A stretch of DNA of 64,000 bases from Solibacillus silvestris_B (GTDB lineage: Bacteria; Bacillota; Bacilli; Bacillales_A; Planococcaceae). Numbering within the stretch: position 1 is the first letter of the stretch; every line of letters starts with the position of its first letter. Of the stretch, positions 46,300 through 54,658 are shown piece by piece. Below the pieces are notes generated by a model, which worked only from the letters and a program-made list of their open reading frames with translations, ran no database searches and was not told the DNA's origin. The DNA is taken from assembly GCF_051967575.1 (NCBI RefSeq), contig NZ_JBQCJW010000020.1, forward strand, positions 1 to 64,000, given 5' to 3'. The position numbers were made by a program, and so were the translations under genes.

Positions 46300-47850
46300 G
46301 TGGCAACTCCTTTATTAAAAGAGCAAGAAAAGATTGTCGTTCTAGATTTCGGAAGTCAGTTCAATCAATTAATTACGCGTCGTATCCGTGAGTTCGGTGT
46401 ATTTTCGGAATTACATGCACATACGATTACAGCGCAGGAAATTAAAGAAATGAATGCGGTAGGCATCGTATTTTCAGGTGGTCCAAACTCTGTTTATGAT
46501 GAGCAGGCATTCAAAGTAGATCCAGCTATTTTTGACTTAGGCTTACCGATTTTGGGGATTTGCTACGGCATGCAGTTAATCGCACATACACAAGGCGGCA
46601 AAGTGGAAAGCGCGGAAAATCGTGAATACGGTAAGGCGGAGATCAATGTTGTAACAGAAAGCAAATTGTTCGGGGACTTGCCAAAGGAGCAAATCGTTTG
46701 GATGAGCCATGGAGACCATGTGACAGCAGCACCGGAAGGCTTTGAAGTAATCGCAACGAGCCCTGCATGTCCAATCGCAGCAATCGCAAATACGGAGCGC
46801 AAACTATATGCAGTGCAATTCCACCCTGAAGTGCGCCACTCTGTATACGGGAATGATTTACTGAAAAATTTCGTATTCAATGTTTGTGAAGCGAAAGGCG
46901 ACTGGTCAATGGCAAACTTCATCGATATTGAAATCGCCAAAATCCGCGAGCAAGTGGGCGACAAACAAGTGCTTTGCGCATTGTCGGGCGGGGTAGACTC
47001 TTCAGTTGTAGCCGCATTGATTCATAAAGCGATCGGCGATCAGCTAACATGCATGTTCGTAGACCACAACTTGAACCGTAAAGGCGAAGTAGAGCAAGTG
47101 ATGAAGACTTTCACAGAAGACTTCGACATGAAAGTGATTAAAATAGATGCACGTGAACGTTTCATGAATAAATTGGCAGGCGTTTCCGATCCGGAGCAAA
47201 AGCGTAAAATCATCGGTAATGAGTTCATTTATGTATTTGACGAAGAGTCTGCAAAACTAAAAGATATGGACTTCCTAGCACAAGGCACGCTCTATACGGA
47301 TATTATCGAATCAGGCACAGCGACAGCCCAAACAATCAAATCTCACCATAATGTAGGCGGATTGCCGGAGGATATGAAGTTCCAGTTGATCGAGCCATTA
47401 AATACATTATTCAAAGATGAAGTGCGTGCGTTAGGTTTAGAGCTAGGTCTTCCGGAAGCGGTCGTATGGCGCCAACCATTCCCGGGACCGGGTCTTGGCA
47501 TCCGCGTGCTTGGCGAAGTAACAGAAGAAAAATTGGAAATCGTCCGTGAAGCAGACTATATCCTGCGGGAAGAAATCAAAAACGCTGGCCTTGACCGCGA
47601 CATTTGGCAATACTTCTGCGTATTACCGGACATCCGTTCAGTAGGCGTAATGGGTGATGGCCGCACATACGACTATGCAATCGGCATCCGCGGCGTAACA
47701 TCAATCGATGGCATGACATCTGACTGGGCACGTATTCCTTACGATGTATTGGAGAAGATTTCTGTACGTATCGTGAATGAAGTGAAGCACGTTAACCGTG
47801 TGCTGTATGATATTACGAGTAAGCCACCAGCAACGATTGAGTGGGAATAG
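46300..47850 (+). CDS. guaA: GMP synthase (glutamine-hydrolysing) GuaA
   Basis: 516 residues. Converts XMP to GMP using glutamine and ATP. The class-I glutaminase domain (about 10-205) has catalytic Cys in GICYGMQL and His/Glu in FHPEVRHS. The ATP pyrophosphatase domain has SGGVDSS at 229-235, and the C-terminal dimer domain ends in PPATIEWE. It is nearly collinear with B. subtilis GuaA. GTG 46300 lies seven bases after GAGGTG; GTG 46291 overlaps that site. The upstream hairpins may affect expression. Confidence 0.97.
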   Translation: MATPLLKEQEKIVVLDFGSQFNQLITRRIREFGVFSELHAHTITAQEIKEMNAVGIVFSGGPNSVYDEQAFKVDPAIFDLGLPILGICYGMQLIAHTQGGKVESAENREYGKAEINVVTESKLFGDLPKEQIVWMSHGDHVTAAPEGFEVIATSPACPIAAIANTERKLYAVQFHPEVRHSVYGNDLLKNFVFNVCEAKGDWSMANFIDIEIAKIREQVGDKQVLCALSGGVDSSVVAALIHKAIGDQLTCMFVDHNLNRKGEVEQVMKTFTEDFDMKVIKIDARERFMNKLAGVSDPEQKRKIIGNEFIYVFDEESAKLKDMDFLAQGTLYTDIIESGTATAQTIKSHHNVGGLPEDMKFQLIEPLNTLFKDEVRALGLELGLPEAVVWRQPFPGPGLGIRVLGEVTEEKLEIVREADYILREEIKNAGLDRDIWQYFCVLPDIRSVGVMGDGRTYDYAIGIRGVTSIDGMTSDWARIPYDVLEKISVRIVNEVKHVNRVLYDITSKPPATIEWE

Positions 47851-47963
47851 GATCCTCATAGCTTTTGAAATAAAAATATTCATTTGACTGTATTTCAGTA
47901 CAACCTGAAATAAAGATAAAGCAATTAAAATAAATAGAATCTTTTCCAAAGTGAGGGGAGAAA

Positions 47964-48002
47964 AAGAGGGATATTGTGTAAAAGCAATATCTCCTTTTTT
48001 AT
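47964..48002 (+). terminator. Terminator of guaA
   Basis: GGATATTG and CAATATCTCC stem, then TTTTTT. Confidence 0.65.
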
Positions 48003-48135
48003 AGAAATCCAGTACTGCCGAATCCGGGAAAGTAAATAACCGTCCTAAATATCGAAGAATGCAGGGTGCCATCTTACTGCTTCTTTATTGCTGAAATGCG
48101 ATTAATTCAAATATGTTAAAATAAGTTTAATTAAT

Positions 48136-49452
48136 ATGCATATAGGTGAAGTGGGGAAGAGGGCTTTGATAGATAAGCAGAAACGATATGTATTAGCGTG
48201 TATTGCAATGTTATGTATAATGTGGTGGATAACTGATTGGAATGTCTCGGCGGAACAATCCAATGAGGATCTGGTATCGGATATATTTGATTTTAGTGAT
48301 CAGCTGCAGTCGAAAGATTTCTATGTGAATTTGGATGGGCAATGGCACTTTTTCAAAGAGGAATTTTTAACACCCGCACAGGTAAAATCACGATGGAGCA
48401 GCGGAGATGGGCAAGCAGCCGCGCTTCCGGATTCCTTTCAAAGCCATACAGGAAATATCAATTCATTTGGCACATATAGCACAATAATTAAAATTCCTAA
48501 AGAATACATAGGGCAGGCATTGGCCATTTACATACCTTATCAATACAGTGCGTACACCCTTTATGTAGATCAGAATGTGATTTCCAAAAATGGTGCGGTA
48601 GGGCAAGATTCAACTTCGCATGCTGCTGAAATGTCGCCGAGCATAGGCTATTTTTTTGCGCAATCGGATGAGGTTCTGCTCACAATTCAAGTGTCAAGCT
48701 TTAACCATATACGCGGGGGGCTTGAAAACTCGATTTATTTCGGCGAAGCATCGACTGTATCCCGAAAATTCAATATGAATATTATAGCAACGCTCTTTAT
48801 CAATGGCTGCATTTTTATAATCGGTCTGTTTATGGTTCTCTTTTCTTTGTATCGAAGACAAGAGCAGGCATTTTTTATATTCGGCATGTTTTCTATGCTC
48901 ATTTCCGCGCGGGCATTATTTGCGGATCCATTTTACTATACGCTTATATTTTCAGACATGTCCTGGCTTTGGGGTACGAGGTTGGAGTATATACTGACTG
49001 AGGCAAGCTCAATGTTCTACGTTATTTTATTATGGCATTGGCATAAAGAGGAGTTTTCCAAAAAAGTGATGTACGTGCTGGCGGCTGTTCATATGGCGCT
49101 CATTGTCACTACGTTATTTACACAGCCAGTATTTTTTCAAACACTATTCTTCAAAGTGTTTTATTTAGCTGTCCCTACATTTTTCTATTTAATTTATGTG
49201 ATTTACAAGAGCATACATAATCAAAATAGAAATGCAAAAGTCAATTTGATCGGGATGGGCATTATATTCCTGGCATTTTTCAATGATTTTGCAATCGGGA
49301 AAAACTGGTATCAGTCATGGCCGTTAATGTTGCCGGCTGTAGGTGTTTATGTCCTGATTAATGTCATCCTCATGAGCAAGGATTTTGCGGAGCGGACCCA
49401 GAAGACGGAGCAGCAAAACAGGCAATTACTAGCCTTGAATGCTTCGAATTGA
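48136..49452 (+). pseudogene. N-terminal half of a frameshifted hybrid sensor kinase (sensor and membrane part)
   Basis: 438 codons. A signal/anchor helix is followed by an extracellular jelly-roll-like sensor domain (about 40-215; NLDGQWHFFKEEF, as in 7TMR-DISM receptors) and about seven membrane helices (about 218-415). The frame stops at 49450-49452, just where the kinase core should begin. Removing one T at 49449/49450 turns NASN-stop into NASN-EELAIQLQKE and joins the next frame. The start is uncertain: ATG 48136 has no ribosome site, and GTG 48151 and TTG 48169 are alternatives. Its intact paralogue is at 59124-62177. Confidence 0.75.
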
Positions 49453-51298
49453 GGAACTTGCGATTCAGCTTCAAAAGGAGATTAAGCGAAAGGATGAATT
49501 TCTTGCCAATACATCCCATGAGCTTCGGAATCCATTGCACGGCATCATAAATATTACACAGTCCATTTTACGGAATAGGAAAAGGCAGTTGGATGAAAAA
49601 ACCGAAGACGATTTGACCCTTCAGCTGACAATTGGGCATCATATGTCACGGACATTGGAGGATTTATTGGATATAACGCGTCTGAAGGAACACCGGATTC
49701 ACCTTCAACTGGAGGATATAGATGTCAAAGCTGTTTCCATCGGTGTTATCGACATGCTGAAAGTTCTCATTGAAAATAAAGACGTCCAAATGGAAGTTGA
49801 TATTCCAGATGATTTCCCGCATGTAGCTGCGGATAAAAGCCGGCTGATTCAAATTTTGTTTAATCTTCTTCATAATGCAGTGAAATATACGGATGAAGGC
49901 ACCATTACTGTTGCTTCTTATATAAAGGATGGGATGGGGCATATTCAAATTGCGGATACGGGAATGGGGATGGATGAAAAAACACTTCAGACTATTTTCG
50001 AGCCATATAAACAAGGAGATTCCAGTATTACCGCGATTGGCGGAGGTCTCGGTCTCGGGCTTAGCATTTGCCGGCAATTAGTTGAACTGCATGGCGGAAC
50101 ATTGCGGGCGGACTCTGTTTTAGGCGAAGGGTCGGTATTTATATTTACGCTTCCGCTAGCCGAAGAATCATCCGAAAAAAGAACAGCACCAATAAAGACC
50201 CCGCTAATGAATGGAAGCGAACCTCCTTTAAAAAAAATGCTGGGTGCTATGAATCTAATGATAGAATCATCCGCTAAAACTACTAGGTTTGCATCATACA
50301 GGCCAAGAGTTTTGGCAGTGGATGATGATCCGGTGAATTTAAGGGTGCTGACGAATATTCTTTCGGAGGACAAATATGAGGTGGAAGTTGTCACGAGCGG
50401 GAAAGAAGCATTGGAGAAACTTGAAGGGAATGAATGGGATCTGGTCATTTCGGATGTGATGATGCCCAAAATGTCCGGGTATGAATTGACTCGTTCGATA
50501 CGGGAAAAGTTCTCCATATCCGAACTTCCGATTTTGCTCTTAACAGCTCGGGGCCATACTGAAGATATTTACACTGGATTTTTGGCCGGGGCAAACGATT
50601 ATGTTATAAAACCGGTTGATGCTGTTGAATTAAACGCACGGGTGCATGCCCTGACTGATCTGCAAGTATCAATCAATGAACGGTTAAGGATGGAAGCTGC
50701 ATGGCTGCAAGCGCAGATTCGGCCGCATTTTTTATTAAATACGCTGAATGCCATTGTTTCATTAAGCGAAATAGATATTTCTAGAATGGCTAAGCTTCTT
50801 GACAAATTCGCTCTTTATTTGCAAAGCAGTTTTTACATGAAAAACGTGGACAAGCTCGTCCCTCTGGAATCGGAACTTGAATTAATTGAATCTTATTTAT
50901 ACATTGAGAATGAGCGGTTCGGAAACAAGCTGCGTGTGGAATGGGAAATAGGTAAAACCGAAAATGTCATGATTCCGCCTTTATCGATCCAAACATTAGT
51001 GGAAAACGCAGTCAACCATGGAGTATTAAAGCGTATTAGCGGAGGGACGATAATGATACGGATCCAAAGTAATGGCGACTATACGGAAATTTCTGTTATC
51101 GATGATGGTGTAGGGATGGATGAGGAGCAGATTAAGCGAATATTCACAATCCAGCCTGATCGAAAAAAGGGAATCGGGCTTATCAATACCGAGCAGCGTT
51201 TGAAGCAATCTTACGGGAAAGGTCTGCATATTAATAGCACGCTCAATGTCGGGACAACAATCACCTTCACTGTGCCAAACAATATCCCTTTACAATGA
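49439..51298 (+). pseudogene. C-terminal half of the frameshifted hybrid kinase (two kinase cores and a receiver)
   Basis: 619 codons open from ATG 49439, overlapping the previous frame by 14 bases but without a ribosome site. Domain order: HisKA with phospho-His in ANTSHELRNPLHG, HATPase (FNLLHNAVKYT, GGGLGLGLSI), receiver (VDDDPVN, acceptor Asp in ISDVMMPKMSG, Lys in KPVD), a LytS-type His_kinase motif (QIRPHFLLNTLNAI), and a second HATPase (LVENAVNHG). All catalytic motifs look intact, so the break may be recent or a sequencing error. No cognate response-regulator gene is adjacent. Confidence 0.75.
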
Positions 51299-51352
51299 TT
51301 TCCGGTAGTTACGGACAGGGAAATCGCTTTCATACTTAGCGGCAAACCTATT

Positions 51353-51402
51353 CAACTCCCTTTTATTATAAGCGACGTGCTTTGGTGGAAGGGAGTTTTT
51401 AT
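51353..51402 (+). terminator. Terminator of the hybrid kinase gene
   Basis: AACTCCCTT / AAGGGAGTT with a long loop, followed by TTTTATTTTC. Confidence 0.75.
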
Positions 51403-51546
51403 TTTCTTTTATACCGAAATCATTCGAGAGATTGCTGCATATGACATCACTCTCAAAATTCCCATACTCCTTAGTATTAAAATAATGAGATTAAACCCTC
51501 TTTTTCTTTCAATTTCATTACAAATTATTAAATTTAATTCTCTTCA

Positions 51547-51572
51547 GTTTATCGTTAAAACGAAACAGGTAT
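51547..51572 (+). promoter_or_regulatory. SigB-type promoter of the YsnF-like stress gene
   Basis: GTTTAT (51547-51552), 14 bases, AGGTAT (51567-51572), one mismatch in each element of the SigB consensus GTTTAA-N12-15-GGGTAT, 74 bases before the start codon of a stress-protein-like gene. Confidence 0.75.
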
Positions 51573-51645
51573 TTACTAGTATATCCAATCTCATGCGAAA
51601 AGTTGGTATGACCAAAATTAACTAATTAAACTGGAGGAATGAAAT

Positions 51646-52485
51646 ATGGAAACACGTGATAACAAATTATATGGTATTTATGATAACGAAATGGAATTAC
51701 AGGCAGAAATGGATCGCCTACGTGCACAAGGTTATGGCGAGGAGGATATGTACATCGTCTCAAACCGCAATGAACAGCTTTCCATGTACCGAGGCTCTAC
51801 ATCTTACGAAAATGATACGAAAGAGGGGTCTTGGTGGGATCGATTTAAAGCGTTTATGATGGGCGAGGATTTAGTGCGAGATCAATATTTTACGCAAATG
51901 GGTTTAACGGATGAAGAGCGGATCCGTTACTACGACGATTTACAGGCGGGTAAATATTTACTGTATGTTGATAAAAACTATGGAACTTATTTTGATGAAG
52001 GTGCAAAGATTTATGGTGTAAATAATAATTATGACCGTGATTATGAAAAAACGGACGAGGAGCGTTTAGCGCTCCATGAAGAGCGTCTGCATGTTGATAA
52101 AAAACGTGTGCAGACAGGTGAAGTGCAAGTCGGAAAACATATAGTGGAAGAACAGCAAACAGTGGAAGTACCTGTAGAGCGTGAAGAAGTTTACGTTGAA
52201 AGACGCCCAGTCAATGAGGAAGTAACACGTGATTTGAACGGTTCCGTAAGCAATGGTATGGCCCATGCCTATGAAGAAGAGGGCAAAATCCATATCCCTG
52301 TGACAGAGGAGCAAGTGGAAGTAACAAAGAAGGACGTAGTTACGGAGGAAATCATTGTCGGCAAACGAAAAGTGACAGATACGGAAACGGTTTCTGACAC
52401 TGTTCGTCGTGAAGAGGCGGACATTCATGATACAACAAACAATTTACGCAATTTAGATGATCCATTGAATCGCACGGACCGTTAA
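51646..52485 (+). CDS. General stress protein with YflT-like and YsnF/AvaK (DUF2382) domains
   Basis: 279 residues. The N-terminal part (about 5-110) resembles the general stress protein 17M/YflT fold (KLYGIYDNEMELQAEMDRLR). The C-terminal part (about 145-265) is a DUF2382/YsnF domain built of repeated heptad-like motifs such as HEERLHVDKKRVQTGEVQ and VEVPVEREEVYVERRPV. It is highly charged with no membrane segment. The exact role is unknown, but the class belongs to the SigB general-stress regulon, and a SigB-type promoter is visible upstream. ATG 51646 follows CTGGAGGAA. Confidence 0.88.
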   Translation: METRDNKLYGIYDNEMELQAEMDRLRAQGYGEEDMYIVSNRNEQLSMYRGSTSYENDTKEGSWWDRFKAFMMGEDLVRDQYFTQMGLTDEERIRYYDDLQAGKYLLYVDKNYGTYFDEGAKIYGVNNNYDRDYEKTDEERLALHEERLHVDKKRVQTGEVQVGKHIVEEQQTVEVPVEREEVYVERRPVNEEVTRDLNGSVSNGMAHAYEEEGKIHIPVTEEQVEVTKKDVVTEEIIVGKRKVTDTETVSDTVRREEADIHDTTNNLRNLDDPLNRTDR

Positions 52486-52509
52486 TAATGAGGATTTTAT
52501 GAAATATTA

Positions 52510-52547
52510 GGGGGAGTCTATATTAGTATAGGCTTTCTCTTTTTGAT
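52510..52547 (+). terminator. Terminator of the YsnF-like gene
   Basis: GAGTCTATA / TATAGGCTT stem followed by TCTCTTTTT. Confidence 0.6.
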
Positions 52548-52618
52548 GTGCGGGACTAAACGATATAAAAGGAAAATTTTAACTCGGAAAACATGAAGAT
52601 GAATTATTTATGAACATT

Positions 52619-52659
52619 TTTACGAACTTTAGTATATAAATAACAATAAATGTTCGGAA
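52619..52659 (+). promoter_or_regulatory. Candidate PurR operator (paired PurBoxes)
   Basis: Two inverted CGAAC cores, 52623-52627 (+) and 52652-52656 (as GTTCG), each scoring 10 of 12 against AWWWCGAACRWT and 18 bases apart between the 12-mers, directly upstream of the permease promoter. PurR is known to control pbuG-type permeases in B. subtilis. The fit is good but not perfect. Confidence 0.45.
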
Positions 52660-52665
52660 ATAGAC

Positions 52666-52694
52666 TTGTAATTTAAAATTTGAAATGATATATT
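52666..52694 (+). promoter_or_regulatory. SigA promoter of the purine permease
   Basis: TTGTAA (52666-52671), 17 bases, TATATT (52689-52694), just upstream of the riboswitch. Confidence 0.7.
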
Positions 52695-52712
52695 ACTATC
52701 GTAAATTAAATA

Positions 52713-52882
52713 TGTCGTCGTATAATGCCGGGAATATGGCCCGTGAGTTTCTACCGAATCACCGTAAATGATTCGACTACGATTTATAAATAAGCTTCGA
52801 TTCCATTACAACGGGTAATCGTTCTTATTTGCCTTAAATCGTAGACATGCAGCGTAAAGCTTTGCGTGTCTTTTCGCTTTTT
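52713..52882 (+). ncRNA. Guanine-class purine riboswitch with antiterminator/terminator platform
   Basis: The aptamer (about 52715-52786) has P1 GTCGTA / TACGAT, core TATAAT, loop AATATGG, GTTTCTACC and P3 GAATCA-CCGTAAA-TGATTC. The base that sets specificity is C (CGACTACG), as in guanine/hypoxanthine sensors. CTACGATTTA (52777-52786) is perfectly complementary to TAAATCGTAG (52835-52844), forming an antiterminator that excludes the terminator AGACATGCA...TGCGTGTCT (52843-52871, then TTTTCGCTTTTT). Guanine binding should therefore switch the permease off. Confidence 0.96.
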
Positions 52883-52937
52883 AAGGATCGATGCACTCAA
52901 CAAGTTGGAAGACGACAACACGGAGGAAAATTTCACG

Positions 52938-54272
52938 ATGAAAAAGTATTTCGAGTTTGATAAATTGGGAACAAATTACCGCCGCGAAATTTTAGGTGGT
53001 TTTACAACATTCTTGGCGATGGCTTACATTTTAGTTGTAAACCCGAGCATTTTAACGCTATCTGATATTGAAGGTTTACCAGATGCATTACGCATGGATT
53101 ATGGTGCAGTATTTGTGGCAACAGCTGTTTCAGCAGCAATTGGGTGTTTCATCATGGGAATTGTTGCAAGATATCCTTTAGCTTTAGCGCCAGGTCTTGG
53201 CTTAAACGCATTCTTTGCTTACACGGTTGTTTTAACAAACGGAAGCCCTTGGCAACACGCTTTGGCTGCAGTATTTGTATCAGGTGTATTCTTCTTACTA
53301 TTAACGGTTACAGGATTACGTGAAAAATTAATCAACGCCATCCCAATGGAACTTAAAATTGCCGTTGGTGCTGGTATCGGGTTATTCGTTTCGTTTATCG
53401 GTTTAAAAAATGCTGGTATTATCATTGCGAGTGAGGCGACAGTTGTCGGTTTAGGTAACTTACACGATGCTGAAGTATTGTTAGCGATTTTTGGTATTCT
53501 CCTTACAGTAATTTTCTTAGTTCGTGGAATGAAAGCCGGCGTATTTATTGCGATGGCAATTACTGCAATTGTAGGTATGCTCATTGGGTTAGTTGATTTA
53601 CCATCCCAAATTGTTTCGGCACCACCAAGTGTTGAACCGACTTTCGGTAAATTATTCTCAGCATTCACTGATCCTGAGTTCTATTCACTAACAATGGTAT
53701 CGGTTATTCTATCATTCTTATTCGTAGACTTCTTTGATAACGCAGGTACTTTAATGGCTGTTGCCAACCAAGCAGGATTTGTTAAAGACAATAAATTACC
53801 TCGTGCAGGTAAAGCGTTAATCTCAGATTCAATCGCTTCTATTTCAGGTTCGATTTTTGGTACATCAACAGTAACATCTTATGTAGAATCTTCGGCAGGG
53901 GTTGGAGCAGGCGCACGCACAGGTTTCGCTTCAATCATTACAGGTATCTGTTTCTTATTGGCGCTATTCTTATCACCAGTATTAAGTGTTGTAACAAATG
54001 CAGTTACTGCACCGGCATTAATCGTGGTAGGTATTTTAATGGTATCTTCGCTTGGACAAATCGAGTGGAATAAATTCGAAGTAGCTGTACCAGCATTCTT
54101 CACGATGTTGATGATGCCGTTAACATCATCAATCGCAACAGGTCTTGCAGTAGGTTTCGTATTCTATCCATTAACAATGGTGTTAAAAGGTAAAGCAAAA
54201 GAAGTTAACCCGATTATGTATATTTTCGCAGTGATCTTCCTGATTTATTTAGGTACTGTCGGTTCAATGTAA
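52938..54272 (+). CDS. pbuG: Guanine/hypoxanthine permease, AzgA/PbuG family
   Basis: 444 residues, a polytopic (12 or more helices) purine-base:H+ symporter of the NCS2/AzgA group. Signature segments are GGFTTFLAMAYILVVNPSIL near the start, ALAPGLGLNAFFAYTVV, and FVDFFDNAGTLMAVANQAGF; STVTSYVESSAGV is the family's substrate-site motif. ATG 52938 follows GGAGG; an upstream in-frame GTG at 52866 lies in the riboswitch terminator. Guanine specificity is supported by the riboswitch type. Confidence 0.94.
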   Translation: MKKYFEFDKLGTNYRREILGGFTTFLAMAYILVVNPSILTLSDIEGLPDALRMDYGAVFVATAVSAAIGCFIMGIVARYPLALAPGLGLNAFFAYTVVLTNGSPWQHALAAVFVSGVFFLLLTVTGLREKLINAIPMELKIAVGAGIGLFVSFIGLKNAGIIIASEATVVGLGNLHDAEVLLAIFGILLTVIFLVRGMKAGVFIAMAITAIVGMLIGLVDLPSQIVSAPPSVEPTFGKLFSAFTDPEFYSLTMVSVILSFLFVDFFDNAGTLMAVANQAGFVKDNKLPRAGKALISDSIASISGSIFGTSTVTSYVESSAGVGAGARTGFASIITGICFLLALFLSPVLSVVTNAVTAPALIVVGILMVSSLGQIEWNKFEVAVPAFFTMLMMPLTSSIATGLAVGFVFYPLTMVLKGKAKEVNPIMYIFAVIFLIYLGTVGSM

Positions 54273-54279
54273 AATCATT

Positions 54280-54314
54280 CACCAGTCAACTATTGTTGGC
54301 TGGTTTTTTTATTT
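54280..54314 (+). terminator. Terminator of the purine permease gene
   Basis: ACCAGTCAAC / GTTGGCTGGT with a four-base loop, then seven T. Confidence 0.9.
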
Positions 54315-54366
54315 TGCAGGAAAATATAATTTTGAATCGGACTGAATATTAAAGGGGGAGAGTTCG

Positions 54367-54432
54367 GTGTCATCTTCTTGCTGTATTTGGCAACAGCAAC
54401 ACATTAATAAAACTATAATTCGCTCCCGATAA
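54367..54432 (+). CDS. Possible 21-residue peptide or leader ORF
   Basis: GTG 54367 follows AAGGGGGAGAG at normal spacing and encodes MSSSCCIWQQQHINKTIIRSR. Its stop lies inside the left arm of the next terminator (54423-54469), the arrangement expected of a transcription-attenuation leader or a tiny independent gene. It sits in the 386-base gap between two terminators. The pair of adjacent Cys codons stands out. No homologue is known to me. Confidence 0.35.
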   Translation: MSSSCCIWQQQHINKTIIRSR

Positions 54433-54476
54433 GGCAGACAGTTGATAATTCTGTTTACTTTATCGGGAGTTTTTAT
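54422..54476 (+). terminator. Terminator or attenuator ahead of the large surface-protein gene
   Basis: CTCCCGATAA / TTATCGGGAG with a 27-base loop, followed by TTTTT. It serves the short ORF or a small RNA, since the permease already has its own terminator. Confidence 0.8.
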
Positions 54477-54658
54477 ATATCCAAAATGTTTTGCGAAATG
54501 AAATTAATCGATGAAAGTTCCGGAGCGGGAAGCGGGAAATCGGTTTTGTTCAGATTTTGTTTAGCCTAATTATAGTAATGTCGGAAGAGACTGGGGGAGA
54601 AAATGAAGGGGAGGGTCGTTAAATATAACTGAATATAGAAAAGTTAGGAGTGATAAAA

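Noticed and set aside
51377..51625. 82-codon plus-strand frame upstream of the YsnF-like gene
   Set aside because: It starts inside a terminator, contains the SigB promoter, has no ribosome site and has AT-driven hydrophobic composition.
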